Assembly (NCBI GenBank): GCA_029378245.1
Contig: JARKIF010000002.1
Coordinates: forward strand, 2,294,001 to 2,358,000
DNA length: 64,000 bases
DNA from: Roridomyces roridus
Taxonomy: Eukaryota; Basidiomycota; Agaricomycetes; Agaricales; Mycenaceae
Direction: 5' to 3'
Shown here: piece after piece, positions 9,680 to 18,898 of the stretch
Numbering within the stretch: position 1 is the stretch's first letter
Layout: each line of letters starts with the position of its first letter
Translations under genes and position numbers: made by a program
Notes under the pieces: model-generated
Told to the model about the DNA's origin: nothing
Seen by the model: the letters and a program-made list of their open reading frames with translations, nothing else
Databases searched by the model: none

Positions 9680-10361
9680 TTGAATCAGACCGGCATCTGA
9701 GAGTTCTGAATCACCCCGACTTTTTCTCTTGAATAGACCCCAACTTTCGGTGATAGTCATTGATTGAAAGACCGATATCAGTCTGCTGAAACACCTTGCC
9801 TTCGCTTTGTATTCTCGTTGAGCCCTCGCAGCACATCTGTTGAATGAACCTCAATTTTTTTGCACGTCTTTCGGGACCCGGTTCAAGGTCGATTGAATCA
9901 CCCCTTCCCGGTCGTTGAAGAGCCGTCTGGCAAAATTTGGCGTCTATTGAATTGTCCCAACCTTCTGCGGTATACCTCTTGATTTACCCCCACTTTTCCT
10001 CACGGGTCGCTATTGAATCAGCGATGCAATCCTGAGGAGCCGCATTGAATTACCCTCACATTCAGGCAGGTATGCCACCTATTGAATGGGCCCAGGTTTT
10101 TCCTCGGCGGAATCATATTGAAACACCCTCACTTTTCTTGCTTGCAATCCTGTTGAATCACCCTCAGCTTATCATTGGCTCAATCCACATTGAAACACCA
10201 TCGGTTTCATTCACCAACTAGTCTAATTGAATTACCCTCAAATCCTCCACGTTGACTGCAAGATTGAAATACCCCCACTTTTGCCACAAATGTGAAATCC
10301 GTTGAATCACCCGAACTTTTGTCCAGGCTGCCGACGAAATTGAAATACCCCAGCTTTTCCT
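9680..10361 (+). repeat. degenerate tandem array of about 20 short units
   Basis: A unit close to TTGAATCACCCTCACTTTTC recurs every 25-40 bases, always on the same strand, with TTGAA the best conserved part (TTGAAT, TTGAAA, TTGATT). The later units (from about 10010) are closest to consensus: for example 10119 TTGAAACACCCTCACTTTTC, 10263 TTGAAATACCCCCACTTTTG and 10338 TTGAAATACCCCAGCTTTTC. Spacer sequences between cores are unrelated. It ends 50 bases before the ATG of the Ulp1-type gene. It could be subterminal transposase-binding repeats of the neighbouring DNA transposon or an old minisatellite; the sequence alone does not decide. Confidence 0.75.
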
Positions 10362-10411
10362 AAACTGGTCAATGGTAAGCGGTAGTTCCGTGATCTTCCT
10401 TCCGAACTCCT

Positions 10412-12770
10412 ATGGCCAAGGACGATAAGAACAAGAAGGACAAAAAGAAAAAGAAGGACAAGACAAAGTCGGCTGACGAAGCTCTGCACTTCTCTGTCGT
10501 CCATCTACTTGAGGATGGGGAGACACTGGTCTGTGATTGTGACGCCTTCGAAATAAATGGCAAAACTTGCGTGCATGTCTATGCCGCTCGTCTACAGAGA
10601 GAGTACGGACCCTCGGATCTCTATGCCAGTGCGTTTCTATGCAGAAAATATTATCATTTTCTGACTGTCCACCAGATCCCGAACCGCCCAAGGGAAAAAA
10701 CCGCAACAGAAACAGCAAGCACACCAAAAAAAAAGAACCTCTTCGTCCTGCAGACCATGAAGTTGACCAGGGGTACGAGATGTTCTTGAAGGAATCTGCA
10801 CAGGAAGGGTGGAACCCTTTCTCGGGTGTTTCCAATGGCATCGGCAAGAACGCCAAAGGCAAACCTGTACAGGGGACATCAGGTTCTTATTTCTATGTGC
10901 ATGGCTGGAGGTCACTGACTTACGATCCCCAGTTAGCTCTGGTCGACCGCCAAATATCACTCCCTTACACCCTGGGCGTAAAAGTCTGTTGGAATAAGAG
11001 GGCCGGAGGATGGTCCGCTCGACGAGGTCGACTAAAGGGCGACTAAGAAGAGTATATGAGAAACCAGTGTATTCGGGTTCTTTCTCTCTGAGGAATAACC
11101 TCAGAGAGGGAAACTACTTATACAAAGAGCGGGAGCCGACTAGTAAGCTACTATGAGTATCCAAGGTCCGTTTATCCGGTATTGGTACCGCTAATGTAAC
11201 TATATCGAGTCGATCTGTCCCACACGGATCCTGATACATAATTATCGTGTATGTAAACGTCCATGACAATCGCGAGAGGGGAAGGGAACCGGGTACCTAA
11301 CTGCCAACCCGTTCCCACCATTCAACAAAGTCCTACCAAATTCAGCGAGAAGCCGGGACCGAAAGGGAAAGCATTCAACTCCCTACTCCCGGCTGTAAAA
11401 TCCCCGCAAAAATCACCCGTCAAGATACCTCTGGGCTCTGCTGCGCCGTCCCCCCAAAAATCGCCTGTCAAGAAGTCTCCTCCTCCTGTTGTCCAGGTTT
11501 GCTCCACCTTTCTCTGCATGCCAATTTAGTACCTGACTCATGTACTTCACACAGACCCCTGTACAAGAGGAAACGACCGGAGAGCACGGGCCGACAGCGG
11601 AAGACATTGATATCAGGGACATCACATTCTTTCGTTGGGACTCCGTCGACTACAAGCTGCGTCAAGATGAAAGCCTCGAGGCCCAAGCTTTGCTCAATGC
11701 GCTTGCCACAAGTCTTAGGAGCGGCGTCTATGTCTGGGGTGATTCTTACGGCTCACAAGCCGGGAAGTTGCTCAATGGCGTGGTATGGACTTCCTCGGAT
11801 GAGGAGCCATTTATGGAGAACGGAGAGGTTCGTGTTCCGTTTCCTGGGGGATGTTGACTAACGGCATGTCTAGATCGCATTCGAGGATGGAACGCAGCTC
11901 AAGCTTGCATGGCTGCACAGTCAGGATATGACCATGCGAAAGCACTTGTTCTTTCACCTCGATGAGGAGCGGGACCATTGGCTTCTCTTTGAAATGCCAG
12001 TAGACAAAAAAAAAGCTGATCGGCGCACCTGCTATGAGCCACTGCAAGAGCATGACGGTCCATTGGACGTCCAAGACATGGTTCTGCTGGCCAACTTTTT
12101 CTCCTCAAAGCGGGTTTGCCCAGCGGTACGCTGTTCTTTGCTTGGCACAGTAGTTCTGTTCCTGAGATTCACTCCCACTGTAGCCCACAAAGCGGAAGAA
12201 GATTGTAAAATACAGCGCTCTACCTCTGGCGATACAAACGGATGGTGCCTCTTGCGGCTTTTGGATGATCACGCTGGCGCTGCTCATTGTATGTGGAATA
12301 GAGATCGACGATGATTGCCTTGCGACTCTTAGAACCATGGGGATTGAAACCCTCAAACATAACTGGCAGTGTCTGTTGGTTTCTTGGCGCGTGGAGGAGA
12401 AGGGACTTGGCTACGACACACTCAACAACTTTCTCGCTTACTGGCAGATGGAGCTGAACAGTAGCGCTGATCAAGACCCTGTTTGCGTATGGCACCTTTT
12501 AATCTTGACCTTCTTCGCCTAACAGAGTTACAGGTAGCGCCACGGCCAGAGTGGATTGAGCGTTTCGATCCCGATCAAGTGTCTCAAGACATTCTTGCAA
12601 TGAGCAACAAGGAGGCGCTACAAGTCCCTGAGCCCACCCAGACACCATCACTTGTGGCCGGCGCGTCCAGTAGTCACCTCCCTCCCCCTGCGGACAATAA
12701 ACCGGATGAGTCAACAAAAGCTCTCAAGGATGTGCGTGTACATCTGACTCGGACTTCAAGACGAAGGTAA
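10412..12770 (+). pseudogene. SWIM zinc finger plus Ulp1-type cysteine protease gene, split by an LTR
   Basis: The first exon opens with a Lys-rich stretch. It then has C-D-C...C-V-H (about 10535-10580), the CxCxnCxH pattern of SWIM zinc fingers. A Lys/Ser/Pro linker follows, and after spliced segments comes a protease domain with DHWLLFEM (catalytic His, about 11975) and IQTDGASCGFW (oxyanion Gln and catalytic Cys, about 12235). These are the C48/Ulp1 SUMO-protease signatures. Introns seen: about 11497-11560, 11833-11875, 12126-12198 and 12480-12524. A solo LTR (10987-11327) interrupts the linker, and the frame also shifts between the SWIM and linker parts, so the gene is probably inactive. 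Ulp1-like proteases are common passenger genes of eukaryotic DNA transposons. The tail-to-tail Plavaka transposase suggests that role here. Confidence 0.72.
10987..11327. mobile_element. solo LTR family C (copy C3)
   Basis: The 341-bp segment starts TGTTGGAATAAGAGG and ends CCATTCAACA, and is almost identical to C1. It is flanked by AAGTC at 10982-10986 and 11328-11332, a perfect 5-bp target duplication. It lies in the linker between the SWIM and protease parts of the host gene. Confidence 0.94.
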
Positions 12771-12776
12771 ATCCCA

Positions 12777-15612
12777 GGGTGCTGGCGGGCAATGTACTCG
12801 CGCAGCCGCATGTCAAAGTTGCGGAACTCAGAATTTCCACCTTCAAGCTGCTCGACGCTGTGAGAAGACCGGGGACGAGAGGCAGTTCCCAGTCTCCAGT
12901 GTACCATCGTCATGGGAGCAGCTGCAAGAAGTTCGTCCTCGTCGTCCTTCATGCGTTGCTAGGCGTCTACTTTCATGTCGAGGTACGCCAGGGTTTCCTC
13001 CTTCTCGTCGATGACAGAAATCTGTGCGCCGGCAGGGCGAACAACTGAGCACGGCAATTTTTGAGCAAGGAATCTTACCTACCTGATGTTCGGCACGTTT
13101 CCCATTTGTTTTCTTGTACATGGCGCTGACCTCCTGCTGAAAGCCCTCTCCAACCCGAGTGGTAGTATTTCGGGTGGCGCCTTTAGCACGGATGTCGGCG
13201 GACGCATGACTGAGCATGTGCTGTTTGAGAAACCTGAAGTCTTTCCCAAACTCATCATTTATTTCCTGTGTATCATTGAGATTTGACTCGGGGGAAATTG
13301 AACTGTGCACGCACAAGGCAGATCGACTCATACTCGGCAATCATACTGTCCAGTAGGTCCAGTCGGGTCTTGGTGGCGACCTCAAGTCCGAGCATAATGT
13401 TGATCTTTTGCATGATGCGGACAACGCGAACCAGACAGGATTTATTCGGCATGAGTTGAACGAGGCACGGCAGAGCGCACTTCATCCAGATTCAGAAATC
13501 TTCAGAAATACAAAGTTTAGATTCGAACTGACTTTCAGGATAGTCAGGAAGGTTTCGCCCTCGCTATAGTCTATCGTAGTTGGAGCAGAAAGGTGAGCGA
13601 GATCTCGCCAACGGGGGAGATTATCAAAGCTGAGAGCAATTGTCAGTCAGAATTCAATCGTCAACCTAGTAGGCCTGAGACAGACTCACTTTTCATTGAA
13701 CTCGGACGCCCGATTCATTTTTTGCAAAACCGCTACGATCACCTTCCAGAGGTGACGTCCCCAGACGCCACCATCGAAGACGTGTAGCTTGTCAAGGCTC
13801 GCCGCACCATAGGCATCTGAGTTCTTGAACTCCCACAGAAAATGCTGCAACAAAATTCGGTGTGCAAGTTGCAGCGGAGATTGCAAAGAACTCACCTTGA
13901 AATCATGAAGACCGTGCTTTTTGAAGTGTTCGTTTCGGGCCGTAGCGGAACTGTTGGGAGCCGTTCGCACGACTTTCACCATGCCCTGCGTGGTACGCTT
14001 GGGGAACGTGCGTGTGATGTCCGGAAGGTCGTCATGGTGGACGAGACACTGGGGGCAGGGATGGAGGGATCGAGAGTTCCGTATGGTGAGCCACGCAGCT
14101 AGCTCCTCCAAGTCCATGGACTCAATGAGGACGCCGGGGTGAGCGAAGCACACCACACCGTCGCCGAAACGCAGCGCTTCGCCCGTGTGCGAGAGGTCTT
14201 TGATAGACGCAAGAATGCGCCTGCAGACCTCACGGTAGATCAGCCGCTTAATCCGATCGTAGTCTGACCTTTCGTTACTCTTCAGATTTTTGGGGTCGAT
14301 ATGGGCTATTTCAGGGGGCTAGATATTTGCTCCAGTCATCAGTACCACAGAAAATTCCCTAAATTTCCACTTGCCATCGTGACGAAGCCGACCAAGGTCG
14401 ATCCGCCGTTTCCCGAGCCGTTGCGTGTCGTTGAGTGAATCCAGGACCCGCGGAGCAGAATGGGATGCATCTTGACCTTCGTCGACACCAACCCCTTGTC
14501 CAACCAGACATGAAGGCCAAGATAACAGGAGGGCATCGACGGATCGTCTGGAAGGGAGTCCTGTTCGGCGCAATTGAGCGAATGAGCGCAAAATGGAAGT
14601 TGAGCACGCACATCAATCTCTCTCCAGGTCTCCCCGGTACAAGGTTCATCGTATAGGGGATTCGAGTAGTCAATCTGTCCGTTCAAACAGAGATAGCGTT
14701 CCTGCGAGAACCAAGTGCTCACAGGCGCCAAAGTCTCGTCGGTAATCCAACGTTTGATGATCTTCCACGCATCACGCAGTTCGATGTCGACCTTGTACCT
14801 CCCACTGAAAACCTTCCCATCGAAATCCACGTGAAAGGTTTGAGACTCGAACTACGGAGTGAATGAGTGTAAGCACAGAAGCAAAATGCTAGGATCGGAC
14901 CTGAACATTGCCGAGACGAGCAACTTCCACAACCTTGTCCAGGTCCGCGTGAGTTCGAAAGCTGACGAGACAATCCGTCGAGAAGGCGCCTGAACGGAGA
15001 TCTCGGAGGTCTTCGTTGATTTGAGCGTTTGGCATCCGCCTTTTCACGCAACGCGAAGCGAATTTGTGGTCGTGATAGCTTCGGAATGGAGCCCACGGAC
15101 GATCATCTGTTGATTCGGAGAGAGTAGATGACTCGGGTTGCGATGCTTCGTCGTCGAGACTGATGATTTCAGGTTCTTTATGTGCGTGCGGGTGGTGTTT
15201 GACGTAGATAAAGCGACGGGGTAGGGAAGGGGGATCGCACGTATCTGGACTAGCTGCAGGTGATGAGGGGCTCGGCCCGTCTGCGTCGAAACCGAGCTCC
15301 ATATCGGCGTCTTCGACTTCCGGAATCATCTGCGTATCCGAGCTGGTGTCAACATGAACTGGAGCCTGGGTGCCATGAGTTTGAGACAGTCATTGAAAAA
15401 GGTCAACGCACCGGGTCTCCAGATGTATTTCTATGAGCTCTCCGCGACAGATCCGCCAGCGCCTGCTTGCGATTCGCAGAGTTGATACCACAGATTGTTT
15501 CGTGATCCGCAAAGTGTTTGAGGATGGGTTCGTCACAATATCGACAGTGTTTGATTTGTTGCAGCCGGAATGCCTGCTTGGCTGGACGCCGCTTACGCCG
15601 TGTAGCGGGCAT
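12777..15612 (-). CDS. Plavaka-type transposase, C-terminus truncated
   Basis: The start ATG at 15612 gives a basic N-terminus with a CRYC...H...C zinc finger (about 15560-15500), usual for this family. Introns of about 45 nt at 15370-15414 and 14856-14900 join it to a middle domain with RPWAPF and the region ending WFSQERY. Next come the PCTGETWREI/LPFCAHSL segment, AHIDPKNLKSNERSDY, and a CPQCLVHHDDLPD zinc motif. A LHVFDGGVWGRHLW core follows, then LPRWRDLAHLS, and finally HMLSHASADIRAKG...TTRVGEGFQQEV. These blocks follow the order I recall for Plavaka transposases of basidiomycetes. The conserved tail expected after LREYIARQHPG is missing, because the opposite-strand Ulp1 gene occupies the sequence. 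A frame discontinuity near 14340-14280 may be an intron or decay. Confidence 0.8.
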
Positions 15613-15960
15613 GGTGAAGGGAGAGAGAGAGTAAGAGTTGAGTAAGAGTCGATTGTGCATGACCGTGTTTGTGGAGCAATTTTGATCCGTCAAACCCGTG
15701 ACTCCGAGAAGGCCGGTTGGTCCCTGTTGGTCCGCACCTCTTCCTCTCTCACCATGCGTCTTCCATTCACACCCTGCGGACGACCTGCTCGGTGCATGCC
15801 CCTTGCTCGACCACAACAGCGTCGCCCTAGCTTTTGACATCCATCTCGCGTCTGACCTCATCCTGTGCGGTGGAGAGTGGTGTTGTGGGGCGGGTGGAGC
15901 GCCATGTATATAATGGTGAGTCGCTCGCCTCGCTTGCTCCATTTCTTAACCACAACCACC
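15613..15960. promoter_or_regulatory. divergent promoter region between transposase and RS-rich gene
   Basis: The interval between the two start codons has a TATA-like GTATATAATGG at 15905-15915, about 50 bases before the ATG at 15961. Open frames on both strands cross it but look like read-through. Confidence 0.45.
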
Positions 15961-18524
15961 ATGCCCCGCAGGAGCCGCTCTCCCAGCCAGGAGCGCCCTC
16001 AAACACCACCTCGTCCTCCACTTGCAGATGCGCTCAATCTGTCGCAGCAGTTCACGCCGCACAAGACTCCGCGCACGATGCGGAAGGTGTGTACCTCGTC
16101 TACATGTCGATTCTGCTCACATGACTCTCCATTCCAGCTGCGTGGCGACATGCAAGTACGCTTGAACGAGCACCAAGACCTTCTCGCCGACAAGGATCAA
16201 CAAATCGCTGACCTCACCAACCAAGCCCTCGACAACAACCATCGCCCTCGCAAACGACGCCGTCGTAACCACCGTACAGACGGTGTGGACGAAGGCGACG
16301 CCGGCCTCAACCTGGACACCGCTCAAGACCTCATCCGCTCCGCTGGGCGCCGCTTCGCTCTCGTCAAGGGGCTCTTCCTCTATGACGAGGAGAGTACTTG
16401 GTCCGTGGCTCAAGACGAGCGCTTCGACCCTTCGAAGGAGTTTCAGTCGGACGAGAATCGTGTGCAGGGCCAGCTTCTCGATGTCCTCGAAGTCCTTCCC
16501 CCCGACGTCAGGCGGCTGCGGCAGAAGGATTGGGTTGCGGAGAGCGTGCGTCTGCTGTGCCTCGCTTCTTGATCCCGTACTAACGCGCTCAAGTTCACCG
16601 ACGGTCTCGAGGGCGAGCGTGGCACCATAGGCCATCGCATTCGTGGGGAAAGCCTCCGGTACATTGTCGCCGACCCCGCCGCTTTCGACACGTCGACCTC
16701 TCGCAAGGCCGCATTCAACGAGTTCATCGGCTACAACACTTCCTCGGGAACGTCGCGGGCGTTCTACTCCAACTTCAAGGTCGAGGTACTCTACAACGAG
16801 TATGATGGTACCCTTCAAGTGGACCATCTCTTCCGCAACAGCATCCTCCTCAAGGTACGCCATACCTGTCTTTGTGGATCTCCTGCTGATATCTTCGAGA
16901 TCTATGCATCCATCATTCGTGGGCCCAAGGGAGCGAAGGGTCTTCTCGACGGCACATCGCAGTGACCGCGGGGCAAGTCCGTCAAAAAGAAGTATCACAT
17001 CAAACGTATCACTGCCGGCGCCATCGCCAACTGCGCCATTTTGGTCCGTCCTCACTCTGTCGTCGCTGCCTTACTGATCACCGGATTCAGGCTATCTGTA
17101 TAAAGTCATTTTTCATTGAAAAATATCTGGCTCAAGTGGTAGGCGGAGACAATCCAGTCAGCGCAAGTGCAGGTCACATGTCAGGCTATTTCGGCTTGAC
17201 GCAAGTCCAAGACACAAATCACATGATCTCAAGTTGAGACACAAGACAGAGACACAAGTGGCAAGTTGAGACGCAACTCGGAGACGCAGGTCATGTGACT
17301 TCCAAGTTAAGTTCTATGAGGAAATTATGTTATAGAGATAATTTGAAATACCAAAACTGGAAATTTCCTCATTTGGCCATGTTTTGGCTGCTGGCCTTTG
17401 ACATGTTTTGAGATTCTACCACATGGGCAACTGAGATTACAAAGTAGTATCTTTCATTAGTGTAACATCTCATTGATCAAATGAAATTCCAAACACTTTA
17501 TATCTACCCATTGTTCTCCTCAAAAAGATACAGTAATAGATAGATAACAAGTGGATTCATGATGGGATTCAGAGTTTTCGAGACATTTGAATATCGCCTG
17601 ATCATGGATTATGTAAGATCATGGGAACATGTGACCATATCATCACTTGTATCAGAATCTTGGATCAACATCTGATCCAAAATTGAATCACATGACCTCG
17701 TCTGGGAGTTGCGTCCTGCATCTGGGAGTTGCGTCTCAACTTGCACTTTTAGGACCTGTGTCCCATGCTTGCCTTGGATGGTGCTACCACATGATAGGCA
17801 TCTATAACCTGTGTCAGGGTCATATTGCCATGTCTAGTTGACTTCCCTGTCCAGCAAAACCTGGGAACTAAACCTGAAAAGATGCATAAACTTGTGTACC
17901 ACTACATTGAACTAATGCCTTGCATCTGCACCATTGACACTGTAATTTTCAATGATAAATGCTGTCATATATCTGGCTCCACTCGCCTGACACGCAACTT
18001 CAGGAGCGTGGCGACACTACGCGGATCAACTATCGTAAGCGCCACTCCGAATACTTGCGGTTCATCGTCGGCGGCCTACAGGACGGAGCTGTGTGGACGG
18101 AGGAGCTCCTTCGCTACTGGAACGATAAGTTCTTCGATGACGGCACCGATGGAGACGAAGACGACGTCGACGGCGATCGTGATGCAGAGAACGCAGACAT
18201 CGAGGAAGATCGGGCCATCCTTCTGAACGCCCCGCGTTGCTCGCCGAGGCCCTCGGTACGTTTGGTCCATGCATTCTTAATGTTACTGACTCGATGAGCT
18301 AGCCTTCGCGTCAACCGACTCCCGGTCCTTCTCAACCTTCGCAGCAGTCATCGTCCCCTCATCGTCTTCCTTCCCCTTCACGTCACCCTTCTCCAGCACG
18401 TCACCCTTCTCCTCCGCGTCGTCGATCCCCCTCTGCATCTCCGAATCGGGGTCAAGACCAGGCAGCGCAAGAGGCCGGGGGCATGCCGCGTCCGACGAGG
18501 CGATCAAATGCCGGGTGGCGATGA
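15961..18524 (+). pseudogene. Ser/Arg-rich basidiomycete protein, broken by a stop and a TIR element
   Basis: The gene opens with ATG at 15961 and an SRSPSQERPQTPPRPP tail. A coiled coil (RLNEHQDLLADKDQQIADL) and a basic patch follow. The central conserved-looking domain (about 16310-18110) contains AGRRFALVKGLF, IYASIIRGPKGAKG, ITAGAIANCAIL and SPDTQLQERGDTTRINY. An acidic stretch and an RHPSPARHPSPPRRRSPS C-terminus end it at TGA 18522-18524. Introns are near 16087-16136, 16549-16594, 16855-16899, 17043-17089 and 18255-18302. An in-frame TGA at 16963-16965 stands where CGA (Arg) would continue the protein. The 17099-17969 element lies inside the next exon. The domain recalls an uncharacterised family expanded in mushrooms (possibly DUF6698), which I hold loosely. 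Confidence 0.6.
17099..17969. mobile_element. TIR element, 871 bp, inserted in an exon
   Basis: The ends are TATAAAGTCATTTTTCATTG and, in reverse complement at the right, TATGACAGCATTTATCATTG; the 27-bp terminal repeats match at about 21 positions. TATCTG flanks it at 17093-17098 and 17970-17975. Deleting the element and one TATCTG rejoins the host exon as GCTATCTGGCTC without loss of frame. It is the inverted relative of 5150-6023, with the same internal GAGACGCAA/CATGTGAC motifs. It has no transposase, so it must be moved in trans. Confidence 0.92.
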
Positions 18525-18898
18525 ATACTTAAATTGAATGTGCACTATTATATTATATAGCGAATCAAATGTATTTTTTTTTCTTCCCTGGATGAGCCGC
18601 ATTGCAACGTCTTGCAATGTTGAAATGGATTGTAAGTTGATAATCCATTGTAAGGTCCGGGGTGGATCGTAAGCAGTTACAATCCTAGGATGTTCCGACC
18701 TAATCCACGAAATCTTTATGGGATTGTAACGTCGTGTAATCATATATAAACCCATGTAATCAACCGTGGATTTTTCCGACATTAATTGTGCTCCATTATT
18801 AGCATTACTTATGAAATGCAGTGTCCGCGTGTAAAGGATAGAAGATGATAATAACTAGCAAAGTCCATATGATCATAGCAAAGAAAGGTCCAAACCAC
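18525..18898. other. AT-rich spacer at the transposon/gene-block border
   Basis: About 370 AT-rich bases contain repeated GGATTGTAA/TTACAATCC-like pieces and a CATATATAAACC TATA-like stretch. An open minus-strand frame of 92 codons (18504-18782) has no recognisable domain. It may be the remnant of a short palindromic repeat. Confidence 0.4.

Noticed and set aside
9680..10361. CRISPR array
   Set aside because: Repeats are too degenerate and spacers irregular, and the genome is eukaryotic.
16117..17055. Minus-strand open frame of 312 codons
   Set aside because: It is antisense to the RS-rich gene, shows no domain, and its codons mirror the plus-strand exons and introns.
17099..17969. Large intron instead of transposon
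   Set aside because: No GT-AG borders match; inverted ends, a direct 6-bp duplication and other copies in the window show an element.
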